A stretch of 64,000 nt of DNA from VXPQ01 sp965223485 (GCA_965223485.1 OZ244993.1:2914001-2978000), one strand, 5' to 3'. Shown: positions 49,158 through 58,110, counted from the first letter of the stretch. A program made the numbers and translations. Notes: generated by a model not told the origin, from the letters alone.

Positions 49158-50036
49158 ATGCCCGGCAAGATCATGGACGGACGCGCTGTGGCACAAGCCG
49201 TCCGTGAAGAAGTTCGCGAAGAGGTGGCGACATGGATCGCAAGAGGCCATCGCGCCCCTCGGCTCGCGGTCGTGTTGGTGGGAGACCATCCCGCCTCCAC
49301 ATCCTACGTACGCGGTAAAAGAAAAGCCTCTGCCGAAGTCGGCGTGGAAAGCGAAACGATCCTCCGGGATGCCGATATATCCGAGCAGGCCCTGCTCGAA
49401 CTCATCCGTGCGCTGAACGCAAACGACAGCATAGATGGCATCCTCGTGCAGTTACCGCTCCCGGAGCATATCTCCGGGAAACGAGTCATCCATGCCCTCG
49501 ATCCGTCGAAAGATGTCGACGGATTTCATCCCGAGAACGTGGGGCGCCTGCTGATCGGCGATCCGGCGTTTGTATCCGCCACCCCGGCCGGGGTCATGGA
49601 ATTGCTTGCCCGCGCGAAAATCGACATTCCCGGCAAACGGGCGGCCATCGTCGGACGATCGAATATCGTGGGGAAACCATTGGCAGCGCTCCTGATGCAA
49701 CGCGGAACGGACGCCACCGTGACCGTGTGTCACAGCCGGACGAAACACCTTGAGAACGTGACGCGACAGGCCGATATCCTGGTGGCTGCCATAGGCCGGC
49801 CCGGGTTTATCACTCGGGACATGGTGAAACCTGGGGCAACGGTCATCGACGTAGGTATCAACCGGATCGACGACCCGTCGCGAGAGCGGGGCTATCGCCT
49901 CGTGGGAGACGTGGATTTTGACGGCGTGTTGGAGCAAGCGGGGCATATCACCCCCGTGCCCGGAGGGGTAGGCCCCATGACCATTGCCATGCTGCTCCGG
50001 AACACGCTGGCCGCTGCGCAGGGAACGTACCGTTAA
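49158..50036 (+). CDS. folD: Methylenetetrahydrofolate dehydrogenase/cyclohydrolase
   Basis: 292 residues from ATG 49158 (MPGKIMDGRAVAQAV). The bifunctional enzyme interconverts methylene-THF, methenyl-THF and formyl-THF. Tyr50 and Lys54 lie in TSYVRGKRKA, the catalytic pair of the family. ILVQLPLPEHI and LDPSKDVDGFHPENVGRLL are the substrate-site signatures, and IVGRSNIVGKPLAALL is the NADP-binding motif. The end PVPGGVGPMTIAML is fully conserved. It provides C1 units for purine and methionine synthesis. It is 393 bases upstream of argG, which has its own promoter. Confidence 0.96.
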   Translation: MPGKIMDGRAVAQAVREEVREEVATWIARGHRAPRLAVVLVGDHPASTSYVRGKRKASAEVGVESETILRDADISEQALLELIRALNANDSIDGILVQLPLPEHISGKRVIHALDPSKDVDGFHPENVGRLLIGDPAFVSATPAGVMELLARAKIDIPGKRAAIVGRSNIVGKPLAALLMQRGTDATVTVCHSRTKHLENVTRQADILVAAIGRPGFITRDMVKPGATVIDVGINRIDDPSRERGYRLVGDVDFDGVLEQAGHITPVPGGVGPMTIAMLLRNTLAAAQGTYR

Positions 50037-50128
50037 GAGGGACCTTCATGCAGCAGAACGCAATGCACCTTTCCAGAGCATGCCTTGCAGACCAGTAGGG
50101 GAAACCCGTTCCCGGAAACCTTGTCCCC

Positions 50129-50157
50129 TTGACAGGGGTACCAGCGAAAGTTATTAT
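50129..50157 (+). promoter_or_regulatory. Consensus sigma-70-like promoter of the arginine operon
   Basis: TTGACA at 50129-50134, a 17-base spacer, then TATTAT at 50152-50157. It lies 43 bases before the leader ORF start at 50200, so a transcript from about 50164 would carry the leader ORF and the terminator before argG. Bacteroidetes often use a different -33/-7 pattern, so activity is inference. Confidence 0.65.
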
Positions 50158-50199
50158 GTACCTGAACGGTATAAATGGCAGGATCGCCTGATCGGCTCC

Positions 50200-50298
50200 A
50201 TGCATGCATCCCGCACACATACCCGTCGTTTTGTTGCGTTCCCGTCGCGCCTGCGACGAGGATGCTTTCTTTTTGCGTGGAGAAGCGCTTCACCATGA
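50200..50298 (+). CDS. Arginine-rich leader peptide of the arg operon
   Basis: A 32-codon ORF that reads MHASRTHTRRFVAFPSRLRR, then GCFLFAWRSASP and stop. Seven of 32 codons are arginine (CGC, CGT CGT, CGC, CGA CGA, AGA), with two tandem pairs. It lies between a consensus promoter and an intrinsic terminator, and 131 bases before argG. This is the layout of leader peptides in amino-acid attenuators: stalling at Arg codons when arginyl-tRNA is scarce. There is only a weak Shine-Dalgarno-like match before the ATG, and translation is unproven. Confidence 0.6.
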   Translation: MHASRTHTRRFVAFPSRLRRGCFLFAWRSASP

Positions 50299-50302
50299 CG
50301 CC

Positions 50303-50320
50303 GCCAGGGGTTACCCTGGC
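50303..50320 (+). promoter_or_regulatory. Pause-type hairpin in the arg leader
   Basis: A perfect 7-bp stem GCCAGGG/CCCTGGC with loop GTTA, five bases past the leader-peptide stop. By position it could pause RNA polymerase so that it stays in step with the leader ribosome. Confidence 0.5.
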
Positions 50321-50334
50321 CAAATTGCTTGCAC

Positions 50335-50367
50335 AGCGCTGATTCACTTGGGTCAGCGCTTTTTTTG
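50335..50367 (+). terminator. Intrinsic terminator (attenuator) upstream of argG
   Basis: AGCGCTGA at 50335-50342 pairs perfectly with TCAGCGCT at 50353-50360 around a 10-base loop, followed by an eight-T run. It lies 62 bases before the argG start codon. An alternative partner for its 5' arm is AAGCGCTT at 50283-50290, inside the last codons of the leader peptide. Confidence 0.85.
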
Positions 50368-50429
50368 TACCGCGCCGGCCTGCACTCCTCCAGCCCCATA
50401 GTCTTTTATCTTTCTCATACACTACAACG

Positions 50430-51653
50430 ATGGCCATAGTACTTGCTTTTAGCGGCGGCCTCGATACGTCTTTTTGCGTGCCTTATCTCGCCGAAACCTG
50501 CGACGAGCCGATCTATACGGTTACGGTCAACACAGGGGGACTCTCGGAGAAAGAAGCACAAGTTGTTGAGGCGCGAGCACGAGCGCTTGGTGCGGCCCGG
50601 CACATCCTCGTGGATGCGCGGAGGGATCTCTTTGACGATCACCTGAGCTACCTGATCAAGGGTAACGTACTGCGCGGCGGCGTATACCCGCTGTGTGTCG
50701 GACCGGAGCGGGTAACGCAGGCGCGCATGGTCGTACATGCGGCGCAAGAAACGGGTGCCCGGGCCATTGCCCACGGGTCGACCGGCGCCGGAAACGATCA
50801 GGTTCGCTTTGATGTCGCCGTGCGCCTGCTGGCGGACAACCTGGACATTCTGACGCCAATCCGGTCGCTGGGGCTGAGTCGTGAGGAAACAACAGCCTTT
50901 TTGCAGGAACGCGGCTTCGACGTACCTCGCAAAACAACGGTGTGGTCCATCAACCGGGGTCTCTGGGGCGCCACGATCGGCGGAGGCGAAACGCTCACCT
51001 CCGCCAACCCCCTCCCCGAAGAGGGATGGGCAGATACGGTAGCGCCCGCCAACGCTCCCGACGCAGGACAGGAATGGATAATCGGCTTCGAGGCAGGCCT
51101 TCCCGTTTCTATCAACGGATCGCCTCTGGATCCGGTGATGCTTGTTGAAACTCTCAATGCCGAGGGAGCTGCACACGGCGTTGGGAGAGGCATGCATGTG
51201 GGCGATACGATTCTTGGGATTAAAGGACGTGTAGCCTTTGAGGCGCCAGCTCCGGCAATCCTGCTCCCTGCACATCGCGAACTGGAAAAGGTCGTGCTGA
51301 CGAACCGGCAACGCTTCCAGAAAGATCACCTGGCGGATTACTATGGACAGATGCTGCACGAAGGGCAGTATTTCGACCCGGTAATGCGGGATATTGAAGC
51401 CCTCATCGACTCGTCGCAGACCGCTGTCACCGGCGCCGTGCGAGTGAAAGCGCGTCAGGGGTGTATCGAGATACTGGGGTGCGAGAGTCCTTATTCGATG
51501 TTCGACCCAAGCGTGGCTGTCTACGGAGAAACCAACGCATTGTGGGATGGACGAGACGCCGAAGGGTTTACGCAGATTTACGGCGTGCAGGCTCTATTGG
51601 CGCACAGAGCACGCCGCAATGCGGAAAAGGCGTCGCAAAAATCCCCTGCCTGA
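50430..51653 (+). CDS. argG: Argininosuccinate synthase
   Basis: 407 residues. The ATP-pyrophosphatase P-loop AFSGGLDTS is at residues 6-14. The conserved AHGSTGAGNDQVRFD and the citrulline/aspartate-site region WSINRGLWGATIGGGE follow. The C-terminal part has GRVAFEAPAPAILLPAHREL. It condenses citrulline and aspartate in the penultimate step of arginine synthesis. It is the first gene of a seven-gene operon and 25 bases before argC. Its upstream leader is described separately. Confidence 0.95.
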   Translation: MAIVLAFSGGLDTSFCVPYLAETCDEPIYTVTVNTGGLSEKEAQVVEARARALGAARHILVDARRDLFDDHLSYLIKGNVLRGGVYPLCVGPERVTQARMVVHAAQETGARAIAHGSTGAGNDQVRFDVAVRLLADNLDILTPIRSLGLSREETTAFLQERGFDVPRKTTVWSINRGLWGATIGGGETLTSANPLPEEGWADTVAPANAPDAGQEWIIGFEAGLPVSINGSPLDPVMLVETLNAEGAAHGVGRGMHVGDTILGIKGRVAFEAPAPAILLPAHRELEKVVLTNRQRFQKDHLADYYGQMLHEGQYFDPVMRDIEALIDSSQTAVTGAVRVKARQGCIEILGCESPYSMFDPSVAVYGETNALWDGRDAEGFTQIYGVQALLAHRARRNAEKASQKSPA

Positions 51654-51678
51654 ACACTCGCACTCGTTGCATGCTGCC

Positions 51679-52701
51679 ATGAACAACCGGATAGCCCTTC
51701 TTCACGGCGCAGGATACACGGGCGGCGAATTGATCCGCCTCCTTCTTGCCCACCCCGAGGTTCGGCTCCATGCCGTTACCAGTCGGGGATATGCCGGGAA
51801 ACCGGTGTGGCGCGCCCACCCGCACCTGCGCGGACAACTGGAGCTGTTTTTCAGTGATCCGGACAAGTTCGACCCCGCTGAGACAGACATTATCTTCATA
51901 GCCGCCGAGCACGGCAAAAGCGCCGGCCTCGCAGCGAAGTTATTCGCGGACGGGTTCGACGGTATACTCATTGACCTGAGCGCAGATTTTCGACTCGGGA
52001 ACGCCTCTCTGTACGAAACATGGTTTGATTTTGCACATCCGGCGCCCAATCTGCTCCCGTCATTTGTATATGGCCTGCCGGAAATTTGCGCACCCTATCC
52101 CCCGGGAACAAGGCGTATCGCAAATCCGGGTTGTTTTGCTACGGGCATCACTCTGGCGCTGTGGCCGGTCACGCAGCACATGGAAAAGGTAGAGGCCTTT
52201 GTGACAGCCTGGACAGGTGCTTCGGGCTCGGGAGCACGCCCCAAGGCCGCCACACACTTCCCGACCCGGGACGGCAATGTGCGGGCTTACAAGGTGCTGA
52301 ATCACCAGCACCTCCCCGAAATAATGCAGGTGCTGGGGCCGGATACAGAAATCCGTTTCGTGCCCGTTTCCGGCCCCTGGACACGCGGCATCTGGGGCGT
52401 AGCAGATATTCCGCTGCCTGCAGACGCCGCAGCCTCCGATGTGGAACAATGGTATACGGAAGCCTATGCGGACTGCCCGTTTGTCCGGCTCTACGCGAAT
52501 GGGCTCCCGGAACTGCGGTTTGCGGCATATTCGCCGTTCTGCGACATCGGGTGGATCGTCCGGGACGGCCATCTGTTGGTCGGCTTTGCGGAGGACAACC
52601 TGATCAAGGGAGCTGCCGGGCAGGCCATCCAGAACCTCAATCTTCTTCTCGGCCTGCCTGAAACGGCAGGCCTTCTTCCCGCCTCAAAGGCGCAATTGTG
52701 A
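51679..52701 (+). CDS. argC: N-acetyl-gamma-glutamyl-phosphate reductase
   Basis: 340 residues from ATG 51679 (MNNRIALLHGAGYTGGELIR). The Rossmann GAGYTGGEL is near the start, and the catalytic Cys152 is in IANPGCFATGI. Further family signatures are SADFR and a YGLPE segment. It reduces the acyl phosphate made by ArgB to the semialdehyde used by ArgD. Its stop overlaps the argD start (GTGA 52698-52701). The gene order places argC ahead of argB, although ArgB acts first. Confidence 0.94.
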   Translation: MNNRIALLHGAGYTGGELIRLLLAHPEVRLHAVTSRGYAGKPVWRAHPHLRGQLELFFSDPDKFDPAETDIIFIAAEHGKSAGLAAKLFADGFDGILIDLSADFRLGNASLYETWFDFAHPAPNLLPSFVYGLPEICAPYPPGTRRIANPGCFATGITLALWPVTQHMEKVEAFVTAWTGASGSGARPKAATHFPTRDGNVRAYKVLNHQHLPEIMQVLGPDTEIRFVPVSGPWTRGIWGVADIPLPADAAASDVEQWYTEAYADCPFVRLYANGLPELRFAAYSPFCDIGWIVRDGHLLVGFAEDNLIKGAAGQAIQNLNLLLGLPETAGLLPASKAQL

Positions 52702-53909
52702 ACGCGCGCCATATACACATGACTACGCAGGAAGCTATCGCACTCGAAAACCTCTACCAGATCCCCACCTACGCCCGCATGCCCATCGTGCTCGCTCGGG
52801 GCGAAGGCAGCTACGTGTGGGACATCGAGGGGCGAAAATATCTGGACCTCTACGGGGGACACTGTGTGGCGCTCCTGGGACATAGTCCAACCCGGGTTGT
52901 GGAAGCGATCCGGAAGCAGGCCGAACAACTCATTTTTTATTCCAATACCGTCTACAACGATACGCGAGCCCGTGCGCTTGAGCGCCTCGGAACGCTCGCC
53001 CCGGAAGGACTCCGGCATGTGTTCTTTTGCAATTCGGGCGCCGAGGCAAACGAAACGGCGCTCAAACTGGCGCGCAAGCATACCAGGCGGCCGCGCATCC
53101 TTGCCATGGAGGGCGGCTTTCACGGACGCACACTCGGCTGCCTCGCCACAACATGGAAAGATGCGTACCGGGCGCCGTACCGGGACGTGCTTCCGGCAAC
53201 AACATTCGTTCCGTTCGGCGATGCCGCCGCTGTCGAGGAAGCTTTTGAGGCGCATGACGATATTGCAGCTGTGCTCCTCGAACCTATCCAGAGCATGGCG
53301 GGTATGGTCGAGGCGGCGGCGACATACTACCGCACATTGCGGGATCTATGCGACCGGTATGGCGCCCTGCTGCTCTTTGACGAAGTACAGACAGGGGTAG
53401 GGCGCACGGGTACATTCTCCGTCAGTACGCAGTACGGGGTGCGCCCGGATTGCATTTCGCTGGCGAAAAGCCTTGGAGGGGGTGTGCCGGTGGGCGCTGT
53501 ACTCCTGTCCGATGAGATTGCATCGACCGTGAAGCCTGGGGATCAGGGAACAACCTTCGGGGGTGGGATGATAGCCATGGCCGCTGTGGAGGCTACGCTA
53601 CGGACGCTGGTTGAAGAGCATCTCATGCCACGTGCAACCAAACTGTTCGAACACCTACGCAGTGGACTGGAACCACTCAACTGCAGCGTACGCGGGCGAG
53701 GCGGGCTCATCGGCGTCGTGCTCGATCGCCCTGCCTCTCCGGTTCGGGCGGCGCTGTTTGAACAGGGCATTCTTACAGGCGGAGCAGACGATCCGAACGT
53801 GATCCGGCTCATGCCCCCGATTAATACCCCTTTTGAAGCGCTGGATGCGTTTTGCGAGGCACTTGCATCCGCGCTGAACATCCGCCAAACCGTAGATATC
53901 GATACATGA
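52698..53909 (+). CDS. argD: Acetylornithine aminotransferase (class III PLP transaminase)
   Basis: 403 residues with GTG start overlapping the argC stop; ATG 52719 is an alternative. Landmarks are NSGAEANETALKLAR (phosphate cup), EGGFHGRTLG, LLFDEVQTGVGRTG (Asp binding the pyridine N) and the PLP lysine in SLAKSLGGGVPVGA near residue 256. It transaminates N-acyl-glutamate semialdehyde to N-acyl-ornithine; ArgD proteins may also serve in lysine synthesis. Its stop overlaps the argF' start (ATGA 53906-53909). Confidence 0.93.
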   Translation: MNARHIHMTTQEAIALENLYQIPTYARMPIVLARGEGSYVWDIEGRKYLDLYGGHCVALLGHSPTRVVEAIRKQAEQLIFYSNTVYNDTRARALERLGTLAPEGLRHVFFCNSGAEANETALKLARKHTRRPRILAMEGGFHGRTLGCLATTWKDAYRAPYRDVLPATTFVPFGDAAAVEEAFEAHDDIAAVLLEPIQSMAGMVEAAATYYRTLRDLCDRYGALLLFDEVQTGVGRTGTFSVSTQYGVRPDCISLAKSLGGGVPVGAVLLSDEIASTVKPGDQGTTFGGGMIAMAAVEATLRTLVEEHLMPRATKLFEHLRSGLEPLNCSVRGRGGLIGVVLDRPASPVRAALFEQGILTGGADDPNVIRLMPPINTPFEALDAFCEALASALNIRQTVDIDT

Positions 53910-54898
53910 GACACCTGATCGACTGGCAATCGCTCAACCGCGTGATATGGAATGCGGCCGTGGAGCGGGCCTTGCATTATTACGAAAACCCCGGGGAATG
54001 GACGGATACCGCCAGGGGGCGTAGTATTGCGCTCATGTTTTTCAACCCTTCGCTGCGTACCAGGACCTCCATGGAACTGGCGGCAGCACAACTCGGAGCC
54101 TACTCAACCGTACTCACTCCCGGTAAGGAGACATGGCGTTTCGCCTTCGAGCAGGGCGCCGTCATGGATGGTAAGGAGGCAGAGCATATCCGGGAAGCCA
54201 TCGGCGTGCTGTCGAGGTACTACGACGCGCTCGGCGTACGGGTTTTCGCCTCACTCAAGAGTTTCAACAAGGATCGGGAGGAAAGGCTCATCCGCACCAT
54301 CGCCTCGGCTTCGTCCGTACCGGTAATCAATCTCGAATCCGCCTTTTATCATCCATGTCAGGCCCTGGCCGATGCCGCGGTCATCCGGCGGCAACTGGGC
54401 GATCCGCGCGGCAAGAAGTTTGTGCTGGCATGGACGTATCACCCCAGAGCGCTCCCCATGGCCGTGCCCAATTCCGCCGTGCTGATGGCTGCCCGGTCGG
54501 GGATGAACGTGACCGTGGTGCGACCCGACGACTACGCGCTCGATTACGGGATTATGGAAATGGCTCGGTCCTACGGTGCACGAGTCGAAGAAACGGATAA
54601 CCGCGAACAAGCTTTCGACGGCGCGGATATCGTGTACGCCAAGGCATGGAGCGGACCGCTCGTCTATTCCGACCCGGAGCATGAAGCGGCGCGGCGGGAA
54701 AGCTTGCGGGATTGGTGTATTACCACGGAATGGATGCAGAGAACGCGAGAGGCGCGCTTCATGCATTGCTTGCCCGTACGCCGCAATGTGGTCGTCGAAG
54801 ACGATGTACTGGACGGGCCGGGAGCCATTCACCTGAAACAGGCCGAGTTCCGGTTACATGCACAGAAAGCCATCCTCGAGTATGTCTGGGGCCTCTGA
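53906..54898 (+). CDS. argF': N-acyl-ornithine carbamoyltransferase (AOTCase/SOTCase type)
   Basis: 330 residues. The carbamoyl-phosphate motif is SLRTRTS (residues 49-55), HPCQALADA lies near residue 150, and HCLPVRRN is near the C-terminus. Overall similarity is to the acetyl-/succinyl-ornithine carbamoyltransferases of Xanthomonas and Bacteroides rather than to ordinary ArgF (FAFEQGAVMDGKEAEHIREA; WTYHPRALPMAVPNSA). At position 92 Xanthomonas AOTCase has Glu, and the equivalent Bacteroides SOTCase position is Pro, as I recall; here it is Ala, so acetyl versus succinyl use is open. It overlaps argB by one base. Confidence 0.88.
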   Translation: MRHLIDWQSLNRVIWNAAVERALHYYENPGEWTDTARGRSIALMFFNPSLRTRTSMELAAAQLGAYSTVLTPGKETWRFAFEQGAVMDGKEAEHIREAIGVLSRYYDALGVRVFASLKSFNKDREERLIRTIASASSVPVINLESAFYHPCQALADAAVIRRQLGDPRGKKFVLAWTYHPRALPMAVPNSAVLMAARSGMNVTVVRPDDYALDYGIMEMARSYGARVEETDNREQAFDGADIVYAKAWSGPLVYSDPEHEAARRESLRDWCITTEWMQRTREARFMHCLPVRRNVVVEDDVLDGPGAIHLKQAEFRLHAQKAILEYVWGL

Positions 54899-55680
54899 TG
54901 AAAACGACCGTCATCAAGATGGGAGGCGCGTCCGTCATGTGCGACGAGCCTCTTGATACGCTTTGGACCTCCGTGGCGCAACGCACGAAGACCGGACGGG
55001 TCGTCGTCGTGCATGGCGGCGGGGTCCGGGCCACCGAGGTTGCCGGACGCCTTGGCCATACCCCGCGCATGGTGCATGGTCGTCGCATCACCACCGATGC
55101 CGATCTGAAAATCGTGCAATGGACCCTGCGCGGCGAACTGAACGGGCGTCTTGTGGCCAGCGCAGTCGGGCACGGCGTCAAGGTTGTTGGGCTGTCCGGC
55201 GCCGACGGCCCCCTTGTGCACGTTACAAAACGGCCTCCCTGGAATGTCGACGGCGAAACGATTGACTTCGGATGGGTCGGGGATATTGAATGTATCGATA
55301 CGGAGCTCCTCGACATCCTGCTTGATCAAGGGTATGTTCCGGTAATCGCTCCGCTTGGTATCGACGACGCGGGGCAGCTGTACAACGTGAACGCCGATAC
55401 GGTCTCCTGCGCCCTTGCGGAGGCCCTGCAGGCAGACGAATATCTGCTCGTCACGGACATCGGCGGCATTCGCCGGAACGCTGCCGATCCGGATTCGCAT
55501 TTGTCCTCCTTCAGTGCCGGACTATGCTCCCGCGCCGTGCAGGAAGGGTGGATCACCGACGGAATGCGCGTAAAAATTGACGTGGGCTTCGCCGCGCTCA
55601 ATGCCGGCATTCCGAACGTATTCATCGTGTCCCCGGAAGGCATTCGGGACCCCTCGACGGGTACTCGTATTATGCATTGA
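54898..55680 (+). CDS. argB: Acetylglutamate kinase family protein
   Basis: 260 residues, an amino-acid kinase fold. Gly-rich loops include KMGGASV (residues 7-13) and VVVHGGGVRATEVAGRLG. The N-acetylglutamate-binding region NVNADTVSCALAEALQADEY and a C-terminal lysine motif GMRVKIDVGFAALNAGI are conserved. It phosphorylates N-acyl-glutamate. The short protein lacks the N-terminal helix that makes hexameric, arginine-inhibited NAGK, so feedback inhibition is not evident. Start and argF' stop share TGATG. Confidence 0.92.
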   Translation: MKTTVIKMGGASVMCDEPLDTLWTSVAQRTKTGRVVVVHGGGVRATEVAGRLGHTPRMVHGRRITTDADLKIVQWTLRGELNGRLVASAVGHGVKVVGLSGADGPLVHVTKRPPWNVDGETIDFGWVGDIECIDTELLDILLDQGYVPVIAPLGIDDAGQLYNVNADTVSCALAEALQADEYLLVTDIGGIRRNAADPDSHLSSFSAGLCSRAVQEGWITDGMRVKIDVGFAALNAGIPNVFIVSPEGIRDPSTGTRIMH

Positions 55681-55711
55681 CGCTTGCCATCTCCATGTTA
55701 TCCCGTACTGC

Positions 55712-56776
55712 ATGCCTCATAAAGACGTCATAGCGCTTTTGAAGGAGCTCGTGCGCATTCCTTCCCTCAGCGGCGAAGAAAAAAACGCCGCCGGATTTAT
55801 GGAGAAGTATGTTGCACGACACGGGATCGAAACGGGCCGCATCGACGATAACGTGTTCTTTGGATTCGGAGAAGGTGACGATGTATTGTTGCTGAACACC
55901 CACCTCGACACGGTGCCTCCGTCGGAGCATCATCCACACGGCGCATTTGACGCTATCGAGTCGGAAGGCTGCCTGTACGGGCGCGGCAGCGTGGATGCGA
56001 AGGCGTCTGTCGCCGCCATGACTACCGCCCTCCTTTCGCTGGCTGCTGATGGCTTCCGGCCTTCCGGGCGAATCATCGTGGCTCTGGCCGCCTGCGAAGA
56101 AACAGGCGGGGACTACAATGGACTAAAAACATTGCGCCCGCATCTGCCGAATTTGGCGGCAGCGCTCGTAGGCGAACCCACAAACCTCGTTCCGTGCATC
56201 GCCCAAAAGGGCCTGCTGGTGCTGCGCGTGGAAGCACAGGGAAAGACAGCCCATGCCGCCCGGGCGCATCTCGGGCAAAATGCTATAGCAGGCGCTGCAA
56301 GAGACATTGAGCGCGCCATGAACCTTGTCTTCGACCGGGAGGATACTTTTCTGGGATGCCCTACTGTCACCGTAACCACCATAACGGGAGGTTCGGCTCG
56401 CAATGTCGTGCCGGACCGATGTACGTTCACGCTCGACATCCGGTCGACACCGGTCTATACGCACAAGGAACTGATCGGCATCGTGCAAGATGCGCTGGAG
56501 TCGGAGGTGCATGTGCATAGCGAGCGGATCGTACCCGTCGCTACGGATGCAAACGAACGGATCGTCCGGGCATGCCTCCGCGCGATTCCCGATGTCGAAC
56601 CAATCGGGTCTCCCACGGCGTCAGACTGGATCTTTCTGGCCGATGTCCCAACCGTCAAAATCGGACCGGGATCGAGTCGATTGTCCCATACCCCGGAAGA
56701 ACATATCCCGATCGCCGAAGTGCAGCGCGCCGTGGATGTCTATCGTTCCATTATTGAAGCTTACTTCGAGTCATGA
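55712..56776 (+). CDS. argE: M20-family deacylase (ArgE-like; acyl-citrulline/ornithine deacylase)
   Basis: 354 residues from ATG 55712 (MPHKDVIALLKELVRIPSLS). Metal ligands are in LLNTHLDTVPPSE (His/Asp), YGRGSVDAKASVAAM (bridging Asp) and AACEETGGDYNG (catalytic and ligand Glu). The C-terminal HTPEEHIPI supplies the last His. With an N-acyl-ornithine carbamoyltransferase upstream, the likely substrate is N-acyl-citrulline rather than N-acetylornithine; that is pathway inference. Its stop overlaps the argH start by ATGA. Confidence 0.88.
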   Translation: MPHKDVIALLKELVRIPSLSGEEKNAAGFMEKYVARHGIETGRIDDNVFFGFGEGDDVLLLNTHLDTVPPSEHHPHGAFDAIESEGCLYGRGSVDAKASVAAMTTALLSLAADGFRPSGRIIVALAACEETGGDYNGLKTLRPHLPNLAAALVGEPTNLVPCIAQKGLLVLRVEAQGKTAHAARAHLGQNAIAGAARDIERAMNLVFDREDTFLGCPTVTVTTITGGSARNVVPDRCTFTLDIRSTPVYTHKELIGIVQDALESEVHVHSERIVPVATDANERIVRACLRAIPDVEPIGSPTASDWIFLADVPTVKIGPGSSRLSHTPEEHIPIAEVQRAVDVYRSIIEAYFES

Positions 56777-58098
56777 CACACCCATCGCCCCCCCCACTCT
56801 GGAAAAAATCGGACGCATCCGAAACACTCGAAGACAAGGTGATGCGGTTCACCGTTGGAGAGGACTATCGGTGGGATACGCTCCTGTTGCCGTACGATAT
56901 ACAGGCAACCCGTGCCCATGCCTGGGGGCTTGCAGAGATCGGGATACTGACGCAGGCAGAATTCGATGCCGTCATCAAAGCACTGGATGCGCTGGCGGAA
57001 CAGGAACTCTCCGTCTGCCCTGAAGACGAAGATTCCCACACAGTAATCGAAAATCGCCTGACGGAAGCGCTCGGCGACATCGGCAAGAAAATCCACACGG
57101 GGCGCTCCCGAAACGACCAGGTGCTGGCCGCGCTGCGATTGTATCTCCGGGATGCCTTGCGGGGGGTAATGCAGCAAACCGCAGACATGGTTCGCATCCT
57201 GTGTCGGTGGGGCAAAGAAGGAGACCACTGGCTGATACCCGGCTATACGCACATGCAGCGCGCCATGCCTGCAACGGTGGGTTTGTGGGCGATGGGTTTT
57301 GCCGAACTGCTCACGGTCGATATCGAACGATTGCAGGAAACAGCGAAGCGCATAAACGTATCCCCCCTCGGCTCAGCGGCGGGGTACGGGGTCCCTGTTC
57401 TGGCGCTTCCTCGCAAGAAGATTGCCCGTCAACTCGGCTTCGACGGGGTCCAGGAACATGTTACTGCCGTACAGTTATCGCGCGGAAAGCTGGAACTGGA
57501 TGTCGTTCATGCCCTCGCACAAATCGCGGGGACATGCAATCGCCTTGCCGCAGACATTGTGCTGTATCACACAGAAGAGTTCGGCTTCCTGAAGCCAGCC
57601 GATACCTACAGCACGGGGAGTTCCATCATGCCTCAAAAACGAAATCCGGACGTACCGGAACTTGTGCGGGCATCGTACCACCGGATTGTTGCCGAAATGC
57701 AGTTGCTGGCGTCCCTCCCTGCAAACCTGCCCTCAGGCTACCATCGAGATCTGCAACTCACCAAGGAAGCCGTCCTGCGCGCCGTACACACGGCTTCGAA
57801 CGTAACCGGGGCAATGACCATTGTACTCCGGGATATGCGCTTTGACAAGACGCGCCTCGACAAGGCCGTATCCCCCGATTTGTTCGCCACCGCTCGCGCC
57901 ATCGGCATGGTGCAAGAGGGAACGCCGTTTCGGGAAGCCTATCGCCAGACCGCCGGCGAACTTGACGCTATCCGGAAACCTTCGGCACAGGAAGCGCTGG
58001 AAGCTTACCGCGTAGATGGGTATCCCGGGCGGTGCCGGCCCGATATCGTCATAGAACGACTAAACCGGATCAACACGGAGTCGGACGAAGCGGAATAA
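56773..58098 (+). CDS. argH: Argininosuccinate lyase
   Basis: 441 residues, fumarase/aspartase superfamily. The signature GSSIMPQKRNPDVPELVRA lies at about residue 281; TGRSRND-type RNDQVLAALRLYLRD and TAVQLSRGKLELD-type contacts are present. It splits argininosuccinate into arginine and fumarate. It is the last gene of the arg operon. With argG, C, D, F', B and E this leaves only the N-acetylglutamate-forming step (ArgA or ArgJ) outside the window. It converges on surE with a 12-base gap. Confidence 0.94.
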   Translation: MTHPSPPPLWKKSDASETLEDKVMRFTVGEDYRWDTLLLPYDIQATRAHAWGLAEIGILTQAEFDAVIKALDALAEQELSVCPEDEDSHTVIENRLTEALGDIGKKIHTGRSRNDQVLAALRLYLRDALRGVMQQTADMVRILCRWGKEGDHWLIPGYTHMQRAMPATVGLWAMGFAELLTVDIERLQETAKRINVSPLGSAAGYGVPVLALPRKKIARQLGFDGVQEHVTAVQLSRGKLELDVVHALAQIAGTCNRLAADIVLYHTEEFGFLKPADTYSTGSSIMPQKRNPDVPELVRASYHRIVAEMQLLASLPANLPSGYHRDLQLTKEAVLRAVHTASNVTGAMTIVLRDMRFDKTRLDKAVSPDLFATARAIGMVQEGTPFREAYRQTAGELDAIRKPSAQEALEAYRVDGYPGRCRPDIVIERLNRINTESDEAE

Positions 58099-58110
58099 AA
58101 CACCGCATCG

